A DNA stretch of 64,000 nt, taken from the NCBI RefSeq assembly GCF_000711225.1, contig NZ_JOMG01000001.1, positions 356,855-420,854 of the forward strand. The letters are read 5' to 3'. This DNA comes from Pelobacter seleniigenes DSM 18267. Lineage in GTDB: Bacteria; Desulfobacterota; Desulfuromonadia; Desulfuromonadales; Geopsychrobacteraceae. This document shows, in pieces, positions 1 through 8,838 of this stretch; the stretch's first letter is position 1, and every line of letters starts with the position of its first letter. The notes under the pieces were generated by a model that was given only the letters and a program-made list of their open reading frames with translations, was not told the DNA's origin and searched no databases. Made by a program: the position numbers and the translations under genes.

Positions 1-472
1 TAACCACCTTAAAATAGGTATATTTAATCGAGACAGGAACAGTAGAAAAGCAAACAAAAATTAAAAATAAGTGCAAATTATGTCAGAAGGTGTACAAAAA
101 TAGCTCAAATGGCGTTATTAGGAAGGGATTTAAACAGTTTAATCATTGATCAAATTTAGGTCTTTGGGGGTCGCTATTGTTTTTAAAGTGAAATGAGTGA
201 ATTAATTCTCATCTTTTTTATCTTAAAGTATGGTTTTCTTAAGCTCAACGGGGCAAGACCGCCTTTAGCTTTTCTCGCACAAAATTCAATAGAGAACAGA
301 ACTTTATTCTTCAAAAGCCAAGAGCAGGCCTGCCCCTCTTCTCCTCGATTAGGGTCACCCCAGAGATCAGCCCGTTTATATATAGGCCTTTGCATAGTAG
401 CTAAATATTGAATTGAAAATCACACATAAATTATGTCTTGCCAATTTCCTCATATCTCGTTCCAATGAACCA
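1..472. other. gene-free flank
   Basis: No convincing gene is visible here. The two short opposing reading frames around 183-411 mirror each other, have no ribosome binding site and resemble no known family. The stretch is AT-rich and lies downstream of the minus-strand RCC1 gene. I see no clear terminator. Confidence 0.6.
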
Positions 473-2656
473 TTATGGGAAATGCACTTGGCTGGGTGTT
501 TCAACAAATGCCGTCCCTTCCCCCAATTGTCCCCAGATATTCGTCCCCCAACTCCACAAGGAACCATCCGTTTTTAAACCAATCCCATAAGACTGGCCTC
601 CCGCCTCAGCAGCTTCCCAGTCAAGAGCGGTGCCTATGCGTGTCGGGCTAGAGAGACCCAAAATGTCTGTATTCAGGGTGCCAACGTTATAAAGAGGAAC
701 ACCCCAATGCCACAAACTGCCATCGGCTTTTTGTGCAACCACGTATGAACTTCCTGCTGAAACGCCTTGCCAGTCGGAATCCGTACCAATTTGGACTGGA
801 AGATAGCTGCCATAAGTCGTACCTGTCACAAGTCGCCCTGCGTTATTTGTTCCCCAAGCCCACAAGGTACCGTCTGTCTTCCGCGCGACACTGAAACCAT
901 CACCGCCCGCACACTGGCTCCAGTCGGTATCACTGCCAACCTGGGTTGGCACAGTGTTGTCGATTAGCCCAGAACCTAATCCAAGCTCGCCATCCGTATT
1001 GCGCCCCCAACTCCAAAGAGACCCGTCAGATTTAATGGCCAACACATGTCCATATCCGGCATCAATTGCCGTCCAGTCGGTATCACTCCCAACCTGCACC
1101 GGGCTCGACTCCGCCAGAGTGTTTCCAATACCAAGCTGCCCAAAATAGTTTTCTCCCCAGGCCCAGAGGCTGCCATCGGTTTTTATCCCAAGGAGATAAG
1201 AGGGGACACCATGGCCCGCAGTCAGCAGGGTCCAGTCCGAGTCTGTTCCGACCTGAACCGGATCATCAACAAATCGAGGAGTTATGTTCACACCGTCCAC
1301 GGCGGATATATAACCCCAGCACCAGATCGTTCCATCTGTTTTCGTCGCACAGGTGAAATCTTGTCCGAGGGCAAACTTTTCCCATTCGCTCTGGTCGATC
1401 AACTTGGACGGGAAATCTCTGCTCAAGTAGGTTCCATCACCTAATTGAGCATTGTTGTTTTTGCCCCATCCCCACCAGGAGCCATCCACTTGACGCGCAA
1501 CAACATGCGTTGGTCCGGCAACAATTCGATTCCATGTGGATTCTGCGGCGATCGGCACCGGTACGTTCTTGCTGCCTGCTGTCCCCAGCCCCAACTGCCC
1601 GCTGTTATTGAAGCCCCAACTCCAGATCGAGCCATCGGATTTCATGGCAAAGCAGGACTCCTCACCGGCGACAATATTGGCCCAATCGGTCGCGCTTCCA
1701 ATCTGTATCGGGATTAAACTGGCTTTCTCCTGAAAATCTGCTAACTGGCGGAAACCGTTGCTTCCCCAGGCCCAGAGGCTGCCATCTTTCTTCAGGCCTA
1801 ATGTATGGCCATAGCCTGCTTGGGCCTTCGCCCAGTCTCTGTCGCTGCCGACCTGCATCGGACTGTTGGTAATACCGCTAGCCCCAACCTGACCGAAATC
1901 GTTGACTCCCCAACCCCAGAGGGTGCCGTCCGACTTGAGCCCCATTGAATGGCTAAAGCCTGCCGAAATGTCGATCCAGTCTTTGGCAGCCCCAATCTGT
2001 ACCGGATCATGCCGTTCGATGGATGTCCCGTCACCTAGCTGCCAGAAATTATTTTTGCCCCAGGCCCACAAGCTTCCATCAGTCTTGAGAGCAAGCGTGT
2101 AATCATACCCAACCGCTACCCTCTGCCAATCATGATCCGAACCAACCTGGACGAAGCCGTTGGTGTCCTTGGATTCCCAGAGGCTGCCATCGGTTTTGAT
2201 CGCCGCAGCATGACTCCACTTAAGGTCCATTGTCGCCCAATCGGAGTCATTGCCGATTTGGGTCGGCAGAAGAATATCTGCCGTGGAACCGTCTCCCAGG
2301 AAACCTGATCGATTTCTACCCCAGGCCCAGAGTGTGCCGTCTGACTTCAGGCCCAGGTTGCTGAGATATCCGCTCGCAACCCGGCTCCAATTATTATCGC
2401 TGCCAACCTGGGCGAGCGTTTCACGACCTGTTGTTGTGCCATCACCCAACTGTCCAGAGTCATTGGCACCGCTACTCCACAAGGTTCCATCCGATTTTAA
2501 AAACAGGGCATGTGCCGCTCCACCAGCCATCGGAGCAGCAGGCAAGGCTGTTCCTTCAGACATTTCTTCGCCACCACCACCTCCTCCTCCGCAAGCGAAA
2601 AGAAATAAACTGAAAACGCAGAGAAGCAGCCACCAGACAATTTTTAATTTCAGCAT
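473..2656 (-). CDS. RCC1-repeat lipoprotein
   Basis: Predicted secreted beta-propeller lipoprotein of 727 residues. The N-terminus is a lipoprotein signal (hydrophobic run, then LFAC followed by a glycine run). After that, units of about 50 residues repeat with the pattern D-W-x-x-I-x-A-G-x-x-H-x-L-A-x-K-x-D-G-S-L-W-x-W-G-x-N. I count 14 L/I/W-W-x-W-G-like blade ends, enough for two seven-bladed RCC1 propellers in tandem. The ATG at 2656 is chosen because AAGGAGG lies six bases upstream; the GTG six bases earlier falls at the SD edge. RCC1-like bacterial proteins are usually surface or binding scaffolds, and the ligand here is unknown. It stands alone. Confidence 0.88.
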   Translation of the reverse strand: MLKLKIVWWLLLCVFSLFLFACGGGGGGGEEMSEGTALPAAPMAGGAAHALFLKSDGTLWSSGANDSGQLGDGTTTGRETLAQVGSDNNWSRVASGYLSNLGLKSDGTLWAWGRNRSGFLGDGSTADILLPTQIGNDSDWATMDLKWSHAAAIKTDGSLWESKDTNGFVQVGSDHDWQRVAVGYDYTLALKTDGSLWAWGKNNFWQLGDGTSIERHDPVQIGAAKDWIDISAGFSHSMGLKSDGTLWGWGVNDFGQVGASGITNSPMQVGSDRDWAKAQAGYGHTLGLKKDGSLWAWGSNGFRQLADFQEKASLIPIQIGSATDWANIVAGEESCFAMKSDGSIWSWGFNNSGQLGLGTAGSKNVPVPIAAESTWNRIVAGPTHVVARQVDGSWWGWGKNNNAQLGDGTYLSRDFPSKLIDQSEWEKFALGQDFTCATKTDGTIWCWGYISAVDGVNITPRFVDDPVQVGTDSDWTLLTAGHGVPSYLLGIKTDGSLWAWGENYFGQLGIGNTLAESSPVQVGSDTDWTAIDAGYGHVLAIKSDGSLWSWGRNTDGELGLGSGLIDNTVPTQVGSDTDWSQCAGGDGFSVARKTDGTLWAWGTNNAGRLVTGTTYGSYLPVQIGTDSDWQGVSAGSSYVVAQKADGSLWHWGVPLYNVGTLNTDILGLSSPTRIGTALDWEAAEAGGQSYGIGLKTDGSLWSWGTNIWGQLGEGTAFVETPSQVHFP

Positions 2657-2774
2657 GAACACCCTCCTTGCAGTAGCATTTAAAATCAGGCATAAAAGTT
2701 TTAAACTTCAACCATTTTTTTAACTGCAATAATCATCGATGAAATACTTCCTCTATTATGGAAGATCGCTTAAT

Positions 2775-3350
2775 TTATCTAAAAGATATTTTTTCGTTAT
2801 CTTTTTTAAGTTCATTGAGTATTTTTTTGTTTTCCAGGCAGGACTCAATAGACTTTTGGATAGCAAAAACAATGATGATGAAATATAGAATAATTCCTTT
2901 TTCGCTATATTGATAAATCATGAAAAATGAAAAAGCGATAAGAGAGATTGACGATAGAAGGACTCTTTTTATTGAATAGTCAATTGTCCCAAAAAATATT
3001 ATCGATATTGTAGATAGCACTGATAATGCTATGGCAAAAAATTTATAGGAAAAAAACAGGAGCGCAATAGACAACAGAGGGAGTAACATAAAAAAAGAAA
3101 AATAAAAAATTGAAAACCTTGGCGGGTTATTTTTTCTTGCGCTAACCCTTTCTTCGTCTACCGGAAGAGTCACAGCACCACGAATAATGATTATATTTGA
3201 GGCAATTAAAACGAATAGTAGCCAAATAATCCAAATTGGATCTGGGAGAAAACGAATAATTGCTGCGCCAAATCCCCCCCAAAATGGCCAGTATTTGGCA
3301 ATGGAATATGTCGTTTCGCTGGGCTGATAAATTTCTTTAAGAATCTTCAT
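2775..3350 (-). CDS. hypothetical multi-pass membrane protein (cassette-like)
   Basis: Unrecognised protein of about 191 residues. It is very hydrophobic, with roughly five or six membrane segments (for example around WIIWLLFVLIASNIIII) and a charged lysine-rich C-terminus. The start at 3350 (MKILKEIY) is a choice: no strong SD is visible, and a start 21 bases further upstream is possible. The gene is AT-rich, unlike the GC-rich ATPase nearby. It is the third of three co-oriented short genes separated by attC-like sites, so it is read as a mobile gene cassette. Function cannot be inferred. Confidence 0.6.
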   Translation of the reverse strand: MKILKEIYQPSETTYSIAKYWPFWGGFGAAIIRFLPDPIWIIWLLFVLIASNIIIIRGAVTLPVDEERVSARKNNPPRFSIFYFSFFMLLPLLSIALLFFSYKFFAIALSVLSTISIIFFGTIDYSIKRVLLSSISLIAFSFFMIYQYSEKGIILYFIIIVFAIQKSIESCLENKKILNELKKDNEKISFR

Positions 3351-3400
3351 AAAAAAACCACAGAGGACCAACTAATTTTTAGGTGAAAAAGCATGTTTAA

Positions 3401-3459
3401 GCCTAATAATTGCCCTTTTACGGATTAACTCCTTTTATGAATTAACCACATAGTTAGGT
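3401..3459 (-). other. attC-like recombination site (site 1)
   Basis: A 59-bp site lies between two cassette-like genes. On the plus strand it runs from GCCTAAT to GTTAGGT; the latter fits the integron consensus GTTRRRY exactly and the former misses RYYYAAC by one base. Inside, GGATTAA and TTAACC can pair with one extra-helical A, a hallmark of folded attC. The surrounding 78 bp (3391-3468) recur at 5353-5430. Confidence 0.5.
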
Positions 3460-3479
3460 CCACCTCCGTACTCTGTAAC

Positions 3480-4031
3480 CTAGCGGCAAATGCCTTTACT
3501 TTTTGCATCATTGTAGGGTCTACAATCACCCAACTGACATGCTCTTTTGTAGTCATTACATGCATTATCATTATTTTTTAAATGCACGTAGGTTAACCCT
3601 CGGTTGTTATATGCAAGAGCATATGAATCGTCTATTTCAATGGCTTTAGAAAAGTCATCAAGGGCTTTGCTATATTCGTCGATTGTCCCATAAACCCAAC
3701 CTCTACCATTGTATGCTTCGGCAATGTTCGGATCGAGTTCGATTGATTTTGTGAAATTTTGGATAGAAAGGTCGTATTGCTTCAGATTGTAGTAGGCAAA
3801 ACCCTTGGTGTAGTAAGCTCGGCCATATTCCGGGTCTTTCTGAGAAGCCAGTTCTGCATATTTTAAGGCCAATTCAGGATCTGAATACTTTCCATTTTTC
3901 CAGAGTTTTACAGATAACTCATTAAGTTCTTGAACGCTCATAGTGTTGAGTGATTCAGGCGAAGGCTTATTTGTTGCTGCGCACCCAGCGAGAAAAGTAA
4001 GACAGACGAGCATAGTAGCAATTTGTTTCAA
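3480..4031 (-). CDS. TPR-repeat lipoprotein (cassette-like)
   Basis: Small outer- or inner-membrane lipoprotein, about 183 residues from a TTG start at 4031. That start has AGGAGG six bases upstream and leads straight into the lipoprotein signal ending LAGC. Three tetratricopeptide repeats follow (motifs such as AYYTKGFAYYNLKQY, AYNGRGWVYG, AYNNRGLTYV), then a short cysteine-containing tail. TPR lipoproteins mediate protein-protein contacts in the periplasm; the partner is unknown. It is AT-rich and lies between attC-like sites 1 and 2 in the same orientation as its neighbours, so it is probably a mobile cassette gene. A longer frame upstream lacks a signal peptide and was rejected. Confidence 0.75.
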   Translation of the reverse strand: MKQIATMLVCLTFLAGCAATNKPSPESLNTMSVQELNELSVKLWKNGKYSDPELALKYAELASQKDPEYGRAYYTKGFAYYNLKQYDLSIQNFTKSIELDPNIAEAYNGRGWVYGTIDEYSKALDDFSKAIEIDDSYALAYNNRGLTYVHLKNNDNACNDYKRACQLGDCRPYNDAKSKGICR

Positions 4032-4051
4032 TGTTCCCTCCTGTATTTTCC

Positions 4052-4120
4052 ATACAACGAGTCTACAGAAAAACCTAAACACCAATCATCCTACAGCTTA
4101 GACCCTAATTTTTGTTATGA
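4052..4120 (-). other. attC-like recombination site (site 2)
   Basis: This site is homologous to the one at 5090-5147. Both carry AACGAGTCT, a following AAAAACC, CCTACAGCT and a terminal GTTAT on the plus strand. Boundary boxes are ATACAAC and GTTATGA, degenerate versions of RYYYAAC and GTTRRRY. The TTG start of the TPR lipoprotein lies about 20 bases past the box, as in cassette arrays. Confidence 0.45.
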
Positions 4121-4427
4121 CCAATTACCAGCCGATAGGCTGGCCTGCTTTTCAGTCACAAGATTGATTCTTTCAGAAGAAATCATCCCATAATATCCAC
4201 TTTATCTGATTTATCTCTGACTTTATCGACCTTTTTCCACCTTGTTGTTCCAAACCAGTGAGCCTTGGTCAAATTGTGCAGAAGGGTCATTAGCTGCCAC
4301 TGACTATCATTCGTCTTCGTATCCCACGGAGTAAACCGTTTTGTAATACGGGAAATGTCCCTAGTTTTTCCTTGGTGAAAACTCCAGGATGGCGGGTTAT
4401 GTCATGATTAAATTCTCTGCAATGTAG
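4121..4427. other. gene-free stretch with an orphan RAYT end
   Basis: No gene is seen. Around 4356-4370 lies TGTCCCTAGTTTTTC, the same sequence that forms the right end of each of the three RAYT elements in this window, but here with no transposase. It is probably a solo REP-like sequence or the relic of an element. Confidence 0.5.
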
Positions 4428-5078
4428 CTACGGTCGACGATTACTCTCAGAACATTGGTCTAAGAATATTTGAGACACATGCTCGTAGATACATTCACCA
4501 TTCAATACCTGTTTGATACGGCGCACCCTTTCTCTCGACGCTGCTGTATTTGGCCTGAGCCTGTTTGGCCCCGGGAGCATAGCGACTAATGATAAGTATT
4601 CATCATCATTTAATTCTGATAGCGATTTGTTAAACCAAGAATGTGCTCCCTGGTCAAAGCCAAACAGTTGCTTGCCGTCTTTTTCGCCCAAATATGCAGT
4701 AGACATAAAGGCTACAAGCTGGGTTTCCTTTGATATGTTGGGATTTACAACAAACCGAGCAATCAATGTTTGCTCTATTTTCTTGAAGCCTTTCGTAAAT
4801 TTGTCAAAAAAAAGTCTCTTTACCAGACTTTGGGTGATTGTAGTGGTTGTTAGTGGACTAGGCCATTCTATACCGGTGTGATCAAAGAATGCAGGATCTT
4901 GGATTTTTATTAATATTTCCTGGCGCTTTTCATTTAAACCAAGATCCCTTGGTGTTACTGAAGCATAGGGTAAAAATTGATGATCAAGCTTTTTGTATGC
5001 AATTCCTACGGCATATGCTTCATATGCAACCAATGCCCCGCATAAAAGCGCCAATAAACATATCAGTTTTCGTCTCAT
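4428..5078 (-). CDS. short GT51 (transglycosylase-like) protein with Glu-to-Gln change
   Basis: A 216-residue protein with one N-terminal membrane anchor, related to the glycosyltransferase-51 domain of class A penicillin-binding proteins, which polymerise lipid II. Family motifs are present but degenerate: QDPAFFDHTGIE (usually EDxxFxxHxG), TTTITQSLVK, KKIEQTLIARFVV and LVAMLPGPNRLRP. The first catalytic Glu is Gln60; the second motif Glu (in KKIEQ) is kept. No transpeptidase domain follows. Similar short QDP-type proteins exist in proteobacteria, so the change may be a family trait. It is AT-rich and flanked by attC-like sites 2 and 3, and is probably a cassette gene. Its start is 12 bases after the GTTAGGC box. 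Confidence 0.75.
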   Translation of the reverse strand: MRRKLICLLALLCGALVAYEAYAVGIAYKKLDHQFLPYASVTPRDLGLNEKRQEILIKIQDPAFFDHTGIEWPSPLTTTTITQSLVKRLFFDKFTKGFKKIEQTLIARFVVNPNISKETQLVAFMSTAYLGEKDGKQLFGFDQGAHSWFNKSLSELNDDEYLSLVAMLPGPNRLRPNTAASRERVRRIKQVLNGECIYEHVSQIFLDQCSESNRRP

Positions 5079-5089
5079 GATAATTTTAT

Positions 5090-5147
5090 GCCTAACGAGT
5101 CTGTAGGAAAAACCGCCCTACAGCTCAGATTCTCAATTTTGTTATAG
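5090..5147 (-). other. attC-like recombination site (site 3)
   Basis: A 58-bp site. Read on the minus strand (gene direction) it ends in GTTAGGC, a perfect GTTRRRY box immediately before the GT51 gene, and begins with CTATAAC. Between them GAGCTGTAGG pairs with CCTACAGACTC, leaving one unpaired A in the 3' arm, as in folded attC sites. No integrase gene is in the window. Confidence 0.55.
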
Positions 5148-5352
5148 CCGGGCACAGGCCGATGGACTCCCCTGCTTGTTCGTCTCTCTCCCTCATATTT
5201 TGCGCGATGGTCGAATGCTGTTCGATCAAGCACAAATTTAAGCAGAAAATCCTGCTTTTGACATCAATAAGTAATGTGCCAGACATGGCCGGGCAAAAAA
5301 TAACGATTCACACGTGGCATTTCATCCCCCCTCTGATTTTTAGTTAAAAATT

Positions 5353-5430
5353 GCGTATTCAAGCGTGACAATCGCCCTTTTACCGATTAATTTCTTTTAT
5401 GAATTAACCACATAGCTAAGTCCGCCCCCG
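5353..5430. repeat. second copy of the 78-bp site-1 repeat, fused to the ATPase 3' end
   Basis: Ungapped alignment with 3391-3468 gives 64 matches in 78 positions by my count. The last codons and stop of the P-type ATPase gene lie inside this copy. The integron boxes are degraded here (GCTAAGT instead of GTTAGGT). Confidence 0.6.
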
Positions 5431-8035
5431 CACTAGCAGTCAGCTGATAGATCAGGCTGATCGCGGCGAACAGCACCCCGGCGCCGAATAACAACGCGAG
5501 GTCGGCAACGCCGAGCGGGACGATTTTGAACATCGCCGCCAGCGGCGTGTACATCAGCAGCGCCTGCAGCGCTACCGACAGCAGGGCCGCCGCCCAGACC
5601 CAGCGATTGGCCCAGAACGGCACCTGGTAGCTGGTGCGGATGACGAAGGTCAGGATCACTTCGTAGAGGACAACGAAATTGAACACCATGGTCTGCGCGT
5701 GAACCAGCTGTGCGGCAGACTCGCCGGCGCCGCCGAAATAGAAAAACAACAGCAGTGCCAACAAGCTGCCGACCGAGCCGAGCACCCCAAGCAGGGCCAG
5801 CTTAGCCGCCGGCAGAATCCCCTCGGCGCGCGGTTTGGGCCGCCGCGACATGATGTCGCTGCCATAGGGATCGACGCTGTAGGCCAACGCCGGAGCACCA
5901 TCGGTCACCATGTTGATCCAGAGCAGCAGCACCGCGGTCAGCGGCAGGTTCATGCCGAACAGCGCCGCGCAGAAGATGATCAGCACCTCGCCGAGGTTCC
6001 CCGAGAGCAGCAGCATGATCGATTTCTGGATGTTGTCGTAAATTCCGCGCCCTTCCTCGATGGCATTGACGATGTGGGTGAAGCTGTCGTCGAGCAAAAC
6101 CAGGTCGGCCGCTTCCTTGGCGACCTCGGTGCCGCTGCCGACGGCGACGCCGATGTTGGCTTTTTTCAGCGCCGGCGCGTCGTTGACGCCATCGCCGGTC
6201 ATGGCGACGGTGTTGCCCATCTTCTGCAGCGCGTCGACAATCTGCTGCTTGTGCTCAGGAGCGACGCGGGAGAAGATATTAACGTTCTCCTGCAGCGCCT
6301 GCTGCAGCGCGGCCGCATCCAGCCCGGCCAGTTCGTCACCGGTCAGCGCCCGCCCTTCGATGCCGATCTCGCGGCCGATCGCCTTGGCGGTTTCGCCGTA
6401 GTCGCCGGTGATCATGATCACGCGGATTCCGGCTTGCCTGGTTCTGCGCAGCGACTCGACCACATCCGGGCGCGGCGGATCGATCATCGCCTGCAGGCCG
6501 AGAAAGGTCAGTTCCCGCTCCTTCAACTCTTTCGCCTTCGCCTTGCGGGCAAAAGCGAGGACACGCAACGCCCGCGAGGCATAACTGGCGTTCTGTCGTT
6601 CGATCTGCTGCCGCCACGCATCGCTCAACGGCTGCTCCTGCCCGTCGACCAGAATCGTGCTGCAGCGATCCAGCAGCTGCGTCAGCGCCCCCTTGCAGTA
6701 TGCTGTCGCCCCCGTCTCGTCGCCGACCAGCACCGACATCAGCTTGCGTTCGGAGCTGAACGGCAACTCGGCGAGCCGCCGCCGCTCGTCGCTCACCCCG
6801 ACTTTTACGGCGCTGGTCAGCAGCGCCGCCTCGGTCGGGTCGCCGGTCACCTGCCAGCGGCCCGACTCCAGCTGCAACGAGGCGTTGTTGCAGAGCAGAC
6901 CGCAGACAAACAGCTCCTTGACCAGCGGGCCGTCGACCTCCCCTTCCGGCACATAGCCGCTGCCGGAGAGCGTTATTTCGCCAGCCGCCGTCCAGGCGTA
7001 ACGAACGGTCATCTGGTTGGCGGTCAGGGTTCCGGTCTTGTCGGTGCAGATCACGTCGCAGCTGCCGAGGGTCTCCACCGAGGAGAGGTTGCGGACCAGG
7101 GCTTTTTTTGCCAATAGGCGCTTGACCCCAACGCTCAAGGCGATCGTCACCACCGCCGGTAACGCCGTCGGTACCGCCGCGACCGCCAGGCTGATGGCGA
7201 TCAGAATCAACTCCAGCACCGCATGCTGGTCGAACCCATTGGCCAGATAGTCTTTGAAAAAGAATAGTGCGAAGACGATCAGGCAGATCGCGATGATGAC
7301 ATAGCTGAGTTTTCTGCCGAACTGGTCGAGTCGTCTCTGCAGAGGCGTCTGCTCCTCCTCGGCCGCCTTTACCAGCTCGGTGATTTTCCCCAGCTCGGTC
7401 TGCATACCGGTCGCCACCACCAGTGCCAGGCAGTTGCCGGTCGCCAGCGTCGTCGCCGAATAGAGCATGTTGCGGCGATCGCCGAGCGACACCTCCCGCG
7501 TTATCGTTTCCGGGCCCTTTTCCACCGGGACACTTTCACCGATCAACGCCGATTCCTCGACCTTCAGCTGCACGGCCTGGATAATCCGCAGATCGGCCGG
7601 CACCCGATCGCCCGCCTCCAGTAGCACGACATCCCCCGGCACCAGCTCGCTGGCCGGAATCACCTTGCGCACCCCGCTGCGCACCACGGTCGCCTGCACA
7701 GTGCTGATCTTTCTGAGCGCTTCCAGCGATTTGTGCGCGCTCAACTCCTGATAGAAACCGATGATCGCGTTCGCCAGCAGAATGATCAGAATGATCACCG
7801 AGTCAACGTACTCGCCGATCAGCAGCGAAAAAAAGACCGCGAACAGCAGGATGTAGATGATGAAACTCTTGAACTGATTGATAAAGACCAACAGCGGGTT
7901 GATAATGGTTCTGGTTTCCAGTTGATTCAGCCCGTAACGCTTTAGGCGACTTTCCGCCTCATCTTTGGTCAGGCCTTCAAGCCCCGATTGCAGATGCTGA
8001 AACAATTCGGCGTGTGTCAAGCGGTGGAAATCCAT
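5387..8035 (-). CDS. cation-translocating P-type ATPase
   Basis: An 882-residue inner-membrane ion pump. Order of parts: cation-ATPase N-terminal domain (about 5-60), two membrane helices (about 50-95), actuator domain with IGES near 165-168, helices around 245-305 with the ion-site stretch AVPTALPAVV, phosphorylation motif DKTGTLT with Asp332, nucleotide domain, hinge GDGVNDAP, and about six C-terminal helices. The core resembles P2-type Ca2+/H+/Na+ pumps, but the PTALP rather than PEGLP motif means the ion cannot be named. GGAGGAGG precedes the ATG. It is GC-rich, unlike the genes to its left. Its final residues (about 18) are encoded by a repeated attC-like sequence, so the C-terminus is probably not the ancestral one. 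Confidence 0.9.
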   Translation of the reverse strand: MDFHRLTHAELFQHLQSGLEGLTKDEAESRLKRYGLNQLETRTIINPLLVFINQFKSFIIYILLFAVFFSLLIGEYVDSVIILIILLANAIIGFYQELSAHKSLEALRKISTVQATVVRSGVRKVIPASELVPGDVVLLEAGDRVPADLRIIQAVQLKVEESALIGESVPVEKGPETITREVSLGDRRNMLYSATTLATGNCLALVVATGMQTELGKITELVKAAEEEQTPLQRRLDQFGRKLSYVIIAICLIVFALFFFKDYLANGFDQHAVLELILIAISLAVAAVPTALPAVVTIALSVGVKRLLAKKALVRNLSSVETLGSCDVICTDKTGTLTANQMTVRYAWTAAGEITLSGSGYVPEGEVDGPLVKELFVCGLLCNNASLQLESGRWQVTGDPTEAALLTSAVKVGVSDERRRLAELPFSSERKLMSVLVGDETGATAYCKGALTQLLDRCSTILVDGQEQPLSDAWRQQIERQNASYASRALRVLAFARKAKAKELKERELTFLGLQAMIDPPRPDVVESLRRTRQAGIRVIMITGDYGETAKAIGREIGIEGRALTGDELAGLDAAALQQALQENVNIFSRVAPEHKQQIVDALQKMGNTVAMTGDGVNDAPALKKANIGVAVGSGTEVAKEAADLVLLDDSFTHIVNAIEEGRGIYDNIQKSIMLLLSGNLGEVLIIFCAALFGMNLPLTAVLLLWINMVTDGAPALAYSVDPYGSDIMSRRPKPRAEGILPAAKLALLGVLGSVGSLLALLLFFYFGGAGESAAQLVHAQTMVFNFVVLYEVILTFVIRTSYQVPFWANRWVWAAALLSVALQALLMYTPLAAMFKIVPLGVADLALLFGAGVLFAAISLIYQLTASAGADLAMWLIHKRN

Positions 8036-8086
8036 TCCGCCTCCTCCCGGTTGGTTTTGAAACAGACAGGAATGAATAAAGTTAAG

Positions 8087-8838
8087 GAAAAACTAGGGCC
8101 CCCCCCCAGTTTTTCTGGGTCTCCCCGGCTTACGAGGCCTCAATGTAGCATTCAACTGATATTCCATGTTGTCAATAAAGTTCTCCGAACCGAACGGGCG
8201 ACCGGTGCGGGTGGCGCTACGCAGCTTGGCTTCCGCGTCCTCATCGCTGTTTAGAATGAATTCGGCATACCGGCTTCTGTCTGTTTCTTCCAACCAGGAT
8301 GGCTCCTGTAAAAGATCGTCCTGAGCCAGTTTCAAATGGGCTTTGGCGCTGGACCAACGATAATCCTCGGCATAGCCCACCAGACCGACCTTGATCGGAT
8401 TACGCTCAATGTACCGTGCCACGGTCCAAAGGTGTTCGTCGTTTTCGACAATGCAGGAGAAAAAGCGATTCTGCCAAATACGACCGCTCTGATTCAGCTT
8501 ACGATTGAGATATTGCGTATAGACCTGATTGGTCAAACCGACAGCACGGGCAAGCGCGTTTTCTTTTTCCGGGACAACCAACAGATGAACATGGTTATCC
8601 ATCAGGCAATAAGCCCAAATGGGTAAATGAAATGCTTTGCTGTACTTACCCAGCAATTGTAGGTAGGTCTGCCTGTCCTCGTCGTCGAAAAAAACAATAG
8701 AGCGGTTATTGCCACGCTGGGTAACATGGTGAGGGTATCCGGGAGCAACTATGCGAGCGATTCTTGGCATGAGGGAGAGTCTAGCGGCATTGCAGTTTTA
8801 AGACAACGGTTAAATAGGGGCAGTGTCCCTAGTTTTTC
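8087..8838 (-). mobile_element. RAYT element, copy 1
   Basis: The element is delimited by a 12-bp inverted repeat, GAAAAACTAGGG at 8087-8098 and its complement at 8827-8838, around the transposase gene. The right end GTTAAATAGGGG-CAGTGTCCCTAG is shared with copies 2 and 3. Confidence 0.65.
8093..8770 (-). CDS. REP-associated tyrosine transposase (RAYT), copy 1
   Basis: A 225-residue Y1/HUH-type transposase of the IS200-related RAYT group, which acts on single-stranded DNA hairpins (REP sequences). Visible motifs are HVTQRGNNR near the N-terminus, the HUH pair in MDNHVHLLV, the likely nucleophilic Tyr in QVYTQYLNRK, and GRIWQNRFF and ARYIERNP typical of the family. The C-terminus is a basic, proline-rich tail (RPRKPGRPRKTG). 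It is nearly identical to the copies at 15859 and 18365, pointing to recent spread. No good SD precedes the ATG, which is common for transposases. Confidence 0.9.
   Translation of the reverse strand: MPRIARIVAPGYPHHVTQRGNNRSIVFFDDEDRQTYLQLLGKYSKAFHLPIWAYCLMDNHVHLLVVPEKENALARAVGLTNQVYTQYLNRKLNQSGRIWQNRFFSCIVENDEHLWTVARYIERNPIKVGLVGYAEDYRWSSAKAHLKLAQDDLLQEPSWLEETDRSRYAEFILNSDEDAEAKLRSATRTGRPFGSENFIDNMEYQLNATLRPRKPGRPRKTGGGP

Noticed and set aside
183-567. Short opposing frames at the left edge and past the RCC1 stop
   Set aside because: No ribosome sites, mirror-image overlap and no similarity to known proteins.
5699-7117. 472-residue plus-strand frame inside the P-type ATPase
   Set aside because: Antisense shadow of a GC-rich gene, with Arg/Gln/His-rich low-complexity translation.
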